A stretch of 5,138 bases of DNA from Oscillospiraceae bacterium (GCA_902797555.1 CADBTM010000056.1:1-5138), one strand, 5' to 3'. Shown: positions 1-4,804, numbered from the stretch's first letter. The notes: a model not told the origin generated them from the letters alone. Numbers and translations are program-made.

Positions 1-9
1 CGCCCCACA

Positions 10-83
10 TTTTCTCTTTCTTTCTTGAAGAAAGAGAAAACGTGCCGCGCCCGGTACAAAAGAGAAAGAAGCGCGGCGGGGGG
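10..83 (+). repeat. Repeat module A, copy 1 (Y/R hairpin plus GC tail)
   Basis: Bases 10-22 (pyrimidine) and 28-40 (purine) form a perfect 13-bp stem with a 5-nt loop. It is followed by a CGTGCCGC...CGGT-ACAAA-GAGAAAG tail. A similar module lies in inverse orientation at 404-463: a pyrimidine/purine hairpin, then CGGGCCGC...CGGT-CCAAAG-AAAAAGG when read on the minus strand. The resemblance is visible by eye but gapped, so the outer limit is approximate. The hairpin alone could act as a weak terminator, but no gene inside the window ends here. Confidence 0.45.
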
Positions 84-116
84 TTCTTTCTACTGGGACG
101 CGGGCACCCCCCGCCT

Positions 117-230
117 CCGGTTGCAACATCGGCTCTGTCATCGCGCCTTCGCGCTCGCCAATCGCCGTGTTGCTGCCCCTCCTTATTGCTCGCTTACTCC
201 GCCACCGGCGGCGCTCGCAAACGTCCCCCC
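117..230 (+). repeat. 114-bp inverted repeat, left arm (module B)
   Basis: This arm matches the reverse complement of 465-578 at about 106 of 114 positions (hand count), with no gaps. It runs from CCGGTTGCAACATCGG to GCAAACGTCCCCCC. Six of the eight differences cluster at 140-156, where this arm forms a small hairpin (143-146 GCGC, loop CTTC, 151-154 GCGC). The spacer between the arms is 234 bp. No flanking target-site duplication was recognised and no transposase lies between the arms, so it is called an intergenic repeat rather than an insertion sequence. Confidence 0.85.
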
Positions 231-265
231 GCACCCGCTGTCTGCCCTCGAAATCATTGTTAACG

Positions 266-297
266 AAACCCCGCAGCCTGCCGGCTTTGCGGGGTTT
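266..297. terminator. Terminator-like hairpin inside the inverted-repeat spacer
   Basis: AAACCCCGCA at 266-275 pairs perfectly with 288-297, and an inner GCC/GGC stem (276-278 with 283-285) closes a TGCC loop. There is no clean U-tract on either strand. On the minus strand the stem is followed by CGTTAAC, so the hairpin ends in TTTCGTT, which is slightly more terminator-like than the plus side. Function is unproven. Confidence 0.4.
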
Positions 298-367
298 ACG
301 AATTGTGTGCCTTTGAAAGCCAAACGGAGCGCCTTGCTTCATCTGTGGGAGCGCATCCGAGGGAGTG

Positions 368-423
368 CAGGGGGTCGGGAAGCGCCATTTTTCGTCAGGC
401 CGACCCCCTGTGCCTTTTTCTTT
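368..423 (+). terminator. Hairpin with T-rich tail (possible intrinsic terminator)
   Basis: CAGGGGGTCGG at 368-378 pairs perfectly with 400-410 (11 bp, 21-nt loop). On the plus strand it is followed by TGCCTTTTTCTTT. The shape is that of an intrinsic terminator, but the loop is long and I found no plus-strand gene or good promoter upstream that would need it. Confidence 0.35.
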
Positions 424-463
424 GGACCGCCAGCGGCCCGTTTCTTTTTCCGCGAAAAAGAAA
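404..463 (-). repeat. Repeat module A, copy 2 (inverse orientation)
   Basis: The hairpin 441-450 / 454-463 (10 bp, loop CGC) is followed, reading the minus strand, by a GC tail and a CAAAG-AAAAAGG run that resembles 41-75. Relative to module B, copy 1 precedes the arm whereas this copy follows it on the minus strand, so the two halves of the region are not simple mirror images. Confidence 0.4.
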
Positions 464-464
464 T

Positions 465-578
465 GGGGGGACGTTTGCGAGCGCCGCCTGTGGCGGAGCA
501 AGCGAGCAATAAGGAGGGGCAGCAACACGGCGATTGGCAAGTGCGAATGCACGCCGACAGAGCCGATGTTGCAACCGG
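465..578 (-). repeat. 114-bp inverted repeat, right arm (module B)
   Basis: This is the inverted partner of 117-230. Its variable segment also forms a hairpin: 541-544 GTGC, loop GAAT, 549-552 GCAC. Compared with the left arm, one base pair of this stem has changed on both sides: C144-G153 in the left arm corresponds to the T-A pair at 551/542 here. The stem is therefore kept while the sequence differs. The rest of the arm is nearly identical, including an unbroken 39-bp block. Confidence 0.85.
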
Positions 579-592
579 GGCTGAACGTCTCC

Positions 593-612
593 CCGCCGTC
601 CGCAGACGGCGG
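593..612. repeat. GC-rich hairpin downstream of the transglutaminase-like gene
   Basis: CCGCCGTC at 593-600 pairs perfectly with 605-612, closing the loop CGCA. It lies about 70 bases past the stop codon of the minus-strand gene. No T-run follows on the minus strand, so it is not a canonical terminator, though it could protect a 3' end. Confidence 0.35.
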
Positions 613-681
613 AATCCCCCGCTCCCCCACGGGAAAAGGCCTTCGTTTTGTAATAAAATACTTAAATATTACTTTTCGTAA

Positions 682-2067
682 TCAAATTTCCTGAAATTCC
701 ACCATTTCCTGGTCGTGCTCCACCTCGCCGCGGAGATAGGCGCGCTTGCTGTCCTCCACTTCGCCCACCTGATTGTCATAGGGGTCGTGACGCCAGAACT
801 CCATGGGCGGCTGGTAGGGCTGCTGATAGCCGTTGACGGTGACACAGCGGTAGACGTCCAGATTGCCGAAATAGTGCTTGTGCCGCTCCTCGTTGCCGGC
901 GCGGAAGGCGCTTCCGCCAAAGGAGGGATCGGCAAACATCCAGCCCTTGGGCGCCACATAAAACATCGCCCAGTCGTGGCTGCCCACGCTCTCGGGGTCG
1001 GCCACCAGACCGCTCTGCCACTTGGCGGGGATGCCGGCGCAGCGGCACAGGGTAATGAATGCCAGCGCCTGCACGCCGCAGTCGCCGCGACGGGTCTTGA
1101 GGCAGGTTTCGGCGATGCCGTCCAGGATGAAATAGTCGGGGACAAAGCTGTAGGTCACCTTTTCGGTGACGTAGTTGTAAAACCGCCGGGCCTTTTCGAT
1201 GGGATCGTCGGTGCCCTCGCTCAGCTCGGCGCACAGCGCCTTGACAAAGGGGGTAAAGACGATGTTGGGGGCGTGCTCGCCGGTATAGAAATCCGGCTGA
1301 ACGGGATCGGCCTTTACGGTGTCGGGATCGGAGAACGGCGCGGTGTGGACATAGGAATATTCCACCCAGAAGGGGTGATTCTCCTGCATGGTCTCCTCCC
1401 AGTATACCGTCCGCTGGTCGGCGTCCTCGGGGGCGACAAAGGTGGGCTGGGACGAGCAGGCCACGATCTCGATCTCGCTCTGCTGGATGCAGGCGGCGGG
1501 GATGGGCAGCCACACCCGATAGGTCTCGCCGGGGACGAAATACTCGTCCTTGATGCGCAGGCTGGCGCGCATGCGGATGCGGGCGGACATGCTCCCCTTT
1601 TCCCGCATGACCCGGACCGAGCGATCCAGACGGCCGGTGCGATCCAGCTGCTCATGGCTCACCTTTGCGGGATCCACCGGCTCCTTGGGCAGGCGGGCGG
1701 CAAAGGCGGGCACCGTTTTGCTCAGCGTGCCGAAAAACGAGCCGATGAGATGGGGCTCGCCGTTGACAAAATGCCACGTGATCCGGCCGGAATCCATATA
1801 TTCCTCCAGCTCGGCCATGGTAAAATCGGGGATCGCCTCCTGCACCCGCTTGAGACCGGCCTCCTTTGTCCACGGGAAATTGCGGGCAAAGCGGGCAAGC
1901 TGCTCCCGCTGCACCAGATAATTGTCCCGCATGCACTGCGGCAGATCGTCCTTCAGGCGGCGGTCGATGAGGGCGATGGCCTTGTCAAAATAGCCCGCCT
2001 CTTTCCAATGGCGGATATCCTCCGGCAATCCCAGCGCAGAGGCTTCAAACAGTTCGGTGGAACGCAT
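682..2067 (-). CDS. Transglutaminase-like superfamily protein, 461 aa
   Basis: Likely cytoplasmic, with no signal peptide or membrane segment. The C-terminal half carries a transglutaminase-like (papain-fold) domain with its three catalytic positions in order: Cys330 in RRGDCGVQALAF, His364 in SVGSHDWAMFY, and Asp380 in GWMFADPSFGG. The first ~150 residues are charged and probably helical, followed by a probable beta-rich linker (about 160-245). In this family the triad supports a cysteine peptidase or transamidase-type reaction; the substrate cannot be read from sequence. The ATG at 2067 is supported by a GGGAGG site 6 nt upstream (2074-2079) and by a strong promoter at 2101-2129. It is monocistronic and ends next to the repeat-rich region without a clear terminator. 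A long frame on the opposite strand is a GC-driven shadow. Confidence 0.93.
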   Translation of the reverse strand: MRSTELFEASALGLPEDIRHWKEAGYFDKAIALIDRRLKDDLPQCMRDNYLVQREQLARFARNFPWTKEAGLKRVQEAIPDFTMAELEEYMDSGRITWHFVNGEPHLIGSFFGTLSKTVPAFAARLPKEPVDPAKVSHEQLDRTGRLDRSVRVMREKGSMSARIRMRASLRIKDEYFVPGETYRVWLPIPAACIQQSEIEIVACSSQPTFVAPEDADQRTVYWEETMQENHPFWVEYSYVHTAPFSDPDTVKADPVQPDFYTGEHAPNIVFTPFVKALCAELSEGTDDPIEKARRFYNYVTEKVTYSFVPDYFILDGIAETCLKTRRGDCGVQALAFITLCRCAGIPAKWQSGLVADPESVGSHDWAMFYVAPKGWMFADPSFGGSAFRAGNEERHKHYFGNLDVYRCVTVNGYQQPYQPPMEFWRHDPYDNQVGEVEDSKRAYLRGEVEHDQEMVEFQEI

Positions 2068-2072
2068 AACAG

Positions 2073-2129
2073 TCCTCCCTTTTTTCTTTGGTATGGTAAA
2101 ATTGTAAAACGCAACGGGGAAAAAGTCAA
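2073..2129 (-). promoter_or_regulatory. Promoter and RBS of the transglutaminase-like gene
   Basis: On the minus strand the -35 TTGACT (2124-2129) and -10 TACAAT (2101-2106) are separated by exactly 17 bp, a near-consensus sigma-A promoter. The ribosome binding site GGGAGGA lies at 2073-2079. The expected transcript start is near 2094, giving a leader of about 27 nt. Confidence 0.85.
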
Positions 2130-2135
2130 CCCGCC

Positions 2136-2179
2136 TTGCCCCAAGGGAAAAAAAATGCTACAATTTTCCCGAGGTGATC
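2136..2179 (+). promoter_or_regulatory. Promoter and RBS of the Nudix gene
   Basis: The -35 TTGCCC (2136-2141) and -10 TACAAT (2159-2164) have a 17-bp spacer. The ribosome binding site GAGGTGATC (2171-2179) is fully complementary to the conserved 3' tail of 16S rRNA and sits 3 nt before the ATG at 2183 (6 nt from GAGGTG). The expected transcript start (about 2170-2172) falls at the binding site itself, so the leader is only about 12 nt. This promoter is back to back with that of the transglutaminase-like gene. Confidence 0.75.
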
Positions 2180-2182
2180 CCC

Positions 2183-2647
2183 ATGAAACAGACCACGCTG
2201 TGTTATATCCGGCAGGGAGAAAACGTGCTCATGCTCCACCGGATCAAAAAGGAGCAGGACGAAAATCGGGACAAGTGGATCGGCATCGGCGGCAAGTTTG
2301 AGGAGGGCGAAAGCCCGGAGGACTGCCTCCTGCGGGAAACGCTGGAGGAGACCGGTCTCACCCTGACAGACTGGCGCTATCGGGGGCTGGTCACCTTTGT
2401 CTCGGACGAATGGGGCACGGAATACATGCACCTGTTCACCGCCGACGGCTTTTCGGGCACCCTCCGGGAGTGCGACGAGGGCGTTCTCGAATGGATCCCG
2501 CTGGATCGGCTCTATTCCCTGCCCATGTGGGCGGGAGATCGGATCTTTCTCGATCTCCTCCGGCAGGAGGCGCCCTTCTTTTCCCTCAAGCTGGTCTATT
2601 CCGGCGAGACGCTGACGCAGGCCGTCCTCAACGGCAAGCCTTTATGA
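2183..2647 (+). CDS. Nudix hydrolase, MutT/8-oxo-dGTPase-like, 154 aa
   Basis: The Nudix box is complete: Gly37, Glu43, Arg51-Glu52, Glu55-Glu56 and Gly58-Leu59 fit G-x5-E-x7-R-E-x2-E-E-x-G. It is preceded by the KWIGIGGKFE segment typical of MutT/MutX-type enzymes. Such proteins hydrolyse nucleoside diphosphate derivatives, and this subgroup commonly removes oxidised dGTP from the nucleotide pool with Mg2+. The exact substrate is inferred. The start is the ATG at 2183 and not the in-frame GTG at 2174, because that GTG lies inside the GAGGTGATC ribosome binding site. Length (154 aa) is normal for the family. It has its own promoter and its stop overlaps the stop of the convergent esterase gene by 6 bp (2642-2647), leaving no room for an intergenic terminator. 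Confidence 0.92.
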   Translation: MKQTTLCYIRQGENVLMLHRIKKEQDENRDKWIGIGGKFEEGESPEDCLLRETLEETGLTLTDWRYRGLVTFVSDEWGTEYMHLFTADGFSGTLRECDEGVLEWIPLDRLYSLPMWAGDRIFLDLLRQEAPFFSLKLVYSGETLTQAVLNGKPL

Positions 2648-3439
2648 TCCCTTTCCCAGACAGAAGGGCAGCGCCAGCTTGAGGGCCTCGTTGAAAAACA
2701 CCCAGTTGTGCATATAGCCCTTAAGCTCCCGGCTCTCCATCGGCCAGCCCCACTGCGCCATCTGATCGGGAAAGCGGCGGTTGGTGTCCTTAAAGATATC
2801 TCCGTCGCCCCAGCAGGTAAACACCCGGGGACGCACGTCCCCCCTGGCCGCCTGCTCCGCCAGATACAGCACGTCGTTTTCCGGCTGATAACCCGAGCCC
2901 GGGCCAAAGGCGGCGTCAAAGTCGGTGGCCAGACGGTCGCCGAAGATGCGCCGGAAGGCGTCCCCCTTTTCCCCGGAACGCCACTGGGGGGTCATATATT
3001 CCCGCATGTCCAGACAGCAGGGGGAGAAGGCCGCCACCGATTCGTACCGGTCTGGATGGGCAAAGGCCGCCTTGAGGGCGCCGTAGCCCCCCATGGAGGC
3101 GCCGATGATGCAGGTGTCCTCCCGCTTGGACGACACGCGAAACAGGTCGGCCACGATGTGGGGCAGCTCGTCGGTGAGATAGGTAAAATAGTTGTTGCCC
3201 ACCGCCATATCGGCATAAAAGCTGCGCTGGGCGTCGGGCAAAACAAACAGACAGTGATAATTCCGGCACAGGTCGGGCAAAACGGTGTAGTGCAAAAAGT
3301 CGTCGCAGCAGCCCTGCAGTCCGTGAAGCAGATAGACCACCTTGCGGGGCGGCGCCTTGGTAAAGTCGTTGGCCGCCACCAGCGCCACGCCGGTTTCCAT
3401 ATCCAACGCCTGAGAATAGATTTTTCCTTGTAAAACCAT
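2642..3439 (-). CDS. Alpha/beta-hydrolase esterase, EstA/tributyrin-esterase-like, 265 aa
   Basis: A putative esterase (esterase-D/EstA type) that would hydrolyse short acyl or acetyl esters. Numbering from MVLQGKI, the oxyanion segment LLHGLQG is near residue 39. The nucleophile elbow GASMGG has Ser115, preceded by SKREDT, which is characteristic of EstA-like proteins. The acid is probably Asp214 in WGDGDIF, and the base is His244 in YMHNW. There is no signal peptide, so the enzyme is probably intracellular. The start is the ATG at 3439: GAGGTG (3446-3451) lies 6 nt upstream. The longer GTG start at 3448 uses bases of that same ribosome binding site and is rejected. The stop TAA overlaps the Nudix TGA. 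The natural substrate (xylan acetyl groups, feruloyl, S-formylglutathione or lipid-like esters) cannot be chosen from the sequence. Confidence 0.92.
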   Translation of the reverse strand: MVLQGKIYSQALDMETGVALVAANDFTKAPPRKVVYLLHGLQGCCDDFLHYTVLPDLCRNYHCLFVLPDAQRSFYADMAVGNNYFTYLTDELPHIVADLFRVSSKREDTCIIGASMGGYGALKAAFAHPDRYESVAAFSPCCLDMREYMTPQWRSGEKGDAFRRIFGDRLATDFDAAFGPGSGYQPENDVLYLAEQAARGDVRPRVFTCWGDGDIFKDTNRRFPDQMAQWGWPMESRELKGYMHNWVFFNEALKLALPFCLGKGS

Positions 3440-3445
3440 CGTTTT

Positions 3446-3466
3446 CACCTCGTTTTCTTCATTTTA
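3446..3466 (-). promoter_or_regulatory. Extended -10 promoter and RBS of the esterase gene
   Basis: On the minus strand TGC-TAAAAT (-10 at 3461-3466, with the TG of an extended -10) is followed 9 nt later by GAGGTG (3446-3451). The -35 region is a T/C-rich run with no good match. The predicted leader is short, about 15 nt. Confidence 0.55.
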
Positions 3467-3494
3467 GCACAGGAAGGGGAAAAAGAAAAGCCTT

Positions 3495-3755
3495 ATGTAT
3501 TACGCCTATTTGCTGCGCTGCGCCGACGGGACGCTGTACGGCGGCTATACCGTCGATCTGGAACACCGTCTGAAGCAGCACAATTCCGGCAAGGGTTCCA
3601 AATACGTCCGCGCCCGCCGTCCCGCCTCTCTGGTCTATGCCGAGGGCTTTGCCACCAAGGAGGAGGCCATGCGCCGGGAATATGCCCTCAAGCATCTCAC
3701 CCGGGAGGAAAAGCTCGCCCTCGTCGCCGCCTACCGCGGGGAGGCCCGGGGATGA
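3495..3755 (+). CDS. GIY-YIG nuclease-domain protein (UPF0213/YhbQ-YazA type), 86 aa
   Basis: A single GIY-YIG domain spans nearly the whole protein. The first motif is YAYLLRCADG (Tyr5) and the second LYGGYT (Tyr15). Arg25 follows in DLEHRLKQHN, and Glu62 in MRREYALKHL is the expected metal-binding residue. In this superfamily these residues cleave one DNA strand with a divalent metal; for the stand-alone UPF0213 group the substrate is poorly defined. Length is normal for that group. The ribosome binding site is weak: purine-rich AGGAAGGGG at 3471-3479 lies 15 nt from the ATG. Its stop overlaps the start of the next gene (ATGA at 3752-3755), so the two are probably co-translated. I saw no clear promoter of its own in the 55-bp gap to the divergent esterase gene. 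Confidence 0.9.
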   Translation: MYYAYLLRCADGTLYGGYTVDLEHRLKQHNSGKGSKYVRARRPASLVYAEGFATKEEAMRREYALKHLTREEKLALVAAYRGEARG

Positions 3756-4087
3756 GCGGCACCTTTTCCGCCGTCTATGCCCTGGCGCGGGGTGTCCCCG
3801 CCGGCAAAACGGTGAGCTACGGCCAGCTTGCCTTTTATCTGGGCAATCCCCGCCTGTCCCGCATCGTGGGCTGCGCCATGGCGGTCTGCCCCGACGACGT
3901 CCCCGCCCATCGCGTCCTGCGGCAGGACGGCACCATCCCGCCTCCCCTCTATGCCCGCCACCGCGCCCTACTGGAGGAGGAGGGCGTTCCCTTTCTCCCC
4001 GACGGACGGGTGGACATGGCGGCCTGCCGCTGGATCCCGGAGGACAAAGCGCTGGATGCCCTCCGAAATTTCCCCGGGAGGGGTTGA
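3752..4087 (+). CDS. Alkyltransferase-like (ATL) protein, MGMT DNA-binding domain without catalytic Cys, 111 aa
   Basis: Matches the C-terminal DNA-binding domain of O6-alkylguanine-DNA alkyltransferase. VSYGQLA (Tyr23) begins the recognition region, NPRLSRIVGCAM supplies the helix with the base-flipping Arg37, and VPAHRV stands where active enzymes have PCHRV. The acceptor Cys is therefore Ala52, and direct alkyl transfer should be impossible. Known ATL proteins bind O6-alkylguanine, flip it out and pass it to nucleotide excision repair. Cys41 and Cys46 lie outside the active-site motif. The ATG overlaps the stop of the GIY-YIG gene, with GGGGAGG at 3737-3743 as binding site. The last ~40 residues (LEEEGVPF...DMAACRW) are the usual short tail of bacterial members. 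The -35 of the next promoter overlaps the stop codon. Confidence 0.9.
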   Translation: MSGTFSAVYALARGVPAGKTVSYGQLAFYLGNPRLSRIVGCAMAVCPDDVPAHRVLRQDGTIPPPLYARHRALLEEEGVPFLPDGRVDMAACRWIPEDKALDALRNFPGRG

Positions 4088-4112
4088 CTTTTTGCGGTCA
4101 AAACGCTATTGT
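4084..4112 (+). promoter_or_regulatory. Promoter of the riboswitch transcript
   Basis: TTGACT (4084-4089) and TATTGT (4107-4112) are separated by 17 bp. The -35 overlaps the TGA stop of the ATL gene, and the likely transcript start is near 4119. The riboswitch RNA is therefore probably transcribed independently of the repair operon, although read-through from it is also possible because no terminator lies between them. Confidence 0.7.
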
Positions 4113-4141
4113 ATAGGTGTAGATATCCCCTCTTGAATATG

Positions 4142-4346
4142 CTGCATCGTGTTCCACGTTATGACTTCTCCCCCGGGAGAAGGCGCTGGAATTAGGAAAT
4201 CCGGTGAGAGTCCGGAGCTGTTACCCGTTGCTGTATGCACAGGAGTCTTTCGTCCGCGGCGTGAGCCGGCCACTGGGAAACCGGGAAGGTAGGACGCAAG
4301 GCGCAGGCCTCTGCCCCAATGTGCGAGCCAGAATATCGACGATGCT
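4142..4346 (+). promoter_or_regulatory. Cobalamin (vitamin B12) riboswitch aptamer
   Basis: Core elements of the cobalamin aptamer are present in order: TTAGGAAATCCGGTGAGAG with TCCGGAGCTGT, then CCCGTTGCTGTA, GCCACTGGGAAACCGGGAAGG (the B12-box region), and finally GAGCCAGAATATCGAC. A closing P1 stem is visible: GCATCGT (4144-4150) pairs with ACGATGC (4339-4345). A further hairpin at 4165-4182 (CTTCTCC/GGAGAAG) follows the P1 5' strand. In this family, binding of adenosyl- or methyl/hydroxo-cobalamin turns off the downstream gene by termination or by hiding the ribosome binding site. The terminator at 4390 fits transcriptional control. Oddly, no recognisable plus-strand gene follows. Confidence 0.92.
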
Positions 4347-4751
4347 CGAGACCGCCCCTCGGGGCGGATATGGGTTTGCGAAAAAAATCGGTCGTGACGG
4401 ATGTTCCGTTACGACCTTTCTTTTTGCCCCGGAGGGTTCCAATTGTTTTCCATACTTCTCATTTCCCCATATGCGGACGCCGCGCCTGTAATAAAGGCAC
4501 GGCGTTCGCTTTTTTCCTTTTCCATTCGGCGCAGGCCATTCTTCCTCGTTCTTTTGTCCGCGGTATTTCACCAGCCATTTCACAAAGACGCTGCTCCAGA
4601 TGACGGCGCAAAGCACATTCAAGACAAAGAAGAAAACGGAATCGGTATACTCCCGGGAGACCACGGCGAGGATCGCCCGAAGGATCCATATTGCCGCGCA
4701 CAGCCCGTTCAGGATCACCGCCCCCAGAGAGATCTTTTTTGTTTCTTTCAT
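4221..4751 (-). CDS. Small two-helix membrane protein with an over-long C-terminal extension, up to 176 aa
   Basis: Not recognised as a named family. Residues 1-70 form a coherent small membrane protein with a charged start (MKETKK) and hydrophobic helices at about 9-31 and 38-61. Each helix carries the motif L-N-x-L-C-A-x-I-W (Leu14-Trp22 and Leu44-Trp52), which suggests an internal duplication with a 30-residue period. A charged KYRGQKNEEE end follows. The ATG at 4751 has GGGGAGG about 8 nt upstream and a promoter at 4805-4832. After residue ~70 (below about 4542) the frame stays open to 4221, but that part is antisense to two terminators and the riboswitch. It is Arg/Pro/Gly-rich and is probably not native protein. 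A lost stop codon, a deletion junction or a sequencing error would explain it. The well-supported coding part is 4542-4751. Confidence 0.6.
   Translation of the reverse strand: MKETKKISLGAVILNGLCAAIWILRAILAVVSREYTDSVFFFVLNVLCAVIWSSVFVKWLVKYRGQKNEEEWPAPNGKGKKRTPCLYYRRGVRIWGNEKYGKQLEPSGAKRKVVTEHPSRPIFFANPYPPRGAVSSIVDILARTLGQRPAPCVLPSRFPSGRLTPRTKDSCAYSNG
4352..4367 (+). other. Hairpin between aptamer and terminator
   Basis: CCGCCC (4352-4357) pairs with GGGCGG (4362-4367) around CTCG. Bases 4350-4354 (GACCG) could instead pair with CGGTC at 4389-4393, which is the base of the terminator stem. Such pairing would break both this hairpin and the terminator, a possible antiterminator. This is inferred from complementarity only. 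Confidence 0.4.
4380..4425 (+). terminator. Intrinsic terminator of the riboswitch expression platform
   Basis: A 12-bp stem (4390-4401 with 4405-4416, one G-U pair, 3-nt loop) is preceded by an A-run (4381-4387) and followed by TTTCTTTTT (4417-4425). It lies 44 bp past the P1 stem, the expected position for a B12-controlled terminator. The terminated RNA would be roughly 300 nt. Confidence 0.85.
4474..4520 (+). terminator. Second plus-strand intrinsic terminator
   Basis: GCGGACGCCGCGCCT pairs with AGGCACGGCGTTCGC as a stem of about 15 bp with one mismatch and an A/T-rich loop, directly followed by a run of T. It is strong on the plus strand only. On the minus strand the hairpin is followed by ATATGG, so it should not stop the membrane-protein transcript. 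It would end any RNA that reads through the first terminator. Confidence 0.8.
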
Positions 4752-4804
4752 GGTCTGCCCCTCCCCGCACTTCGATGCCGCGATTTCATTTCTGCGCTCA
4801 GCAT

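Larger units (their letters stand above)
1..681. other. Gene-free intergenic region, mosaic of GC-rich repeats and hairpins
   Basis: I see no credible coding sequence here. The open frames present are low-complexity (Pro/Arg/Ala-rich), have no convincing ribosome binding site and run through inverted repeats. What it holds: a purine/pyrimidine hairpin at 10-40, a long inverted repeat (117-230 with 465-578), hairpins at 266-297, 368-410, 441-463 and 593-612, and an AT-rich stretch at about 645-690 just past the stop of the transglutaminase-like gene. The region looks like a build-up of dispersed intergenic repeats rather than a gene desert of random sequence. No transposase or integrase is present. 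Confidence 0.7.

Noticed and set aside
117..578. Insertion sequence or MITE with terminal inverted repeats
   Set aside because: The arms are long relative to the spacer. There is no transposase, I found no target-site duplication, and module order differs on the two sides. Left as an intergenic repeat of unknown mobility.
25..681. Plus-strand open frame of 218 codons in the left intergenic region
   Set aside because: It crosses both inverted-repeat arms and several hairpins, its start has no ribosome binding site, and its composition simply reflects GC-rich repeats.
715..2301. Long plus-strand open frame of 528 codons
   Set aside because: It is opposite the transglutaminase-like gene, has a low-complexity Gly/Ala/Leu/His-rich translation without domains, and lacks a ribosome binding site. 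The minus-strand gene has catalytic motifs, promoter and binding site.
3440..3448. GTG start at 3448 for the esterase, three codons longer
   Set aside because: The GTG is part of the GAGGTG ribosome binding site that serves the ATG at 3439 with 6-nt spacing.
4459..4770. 103-codon minus-strand frame overlapping the membrane gene
   Set aside because: It is the shifted frame of the membrane-protein gene, Arg/Gly-rich with no helices. It only matters as a possible frameshifted tail of that gene.
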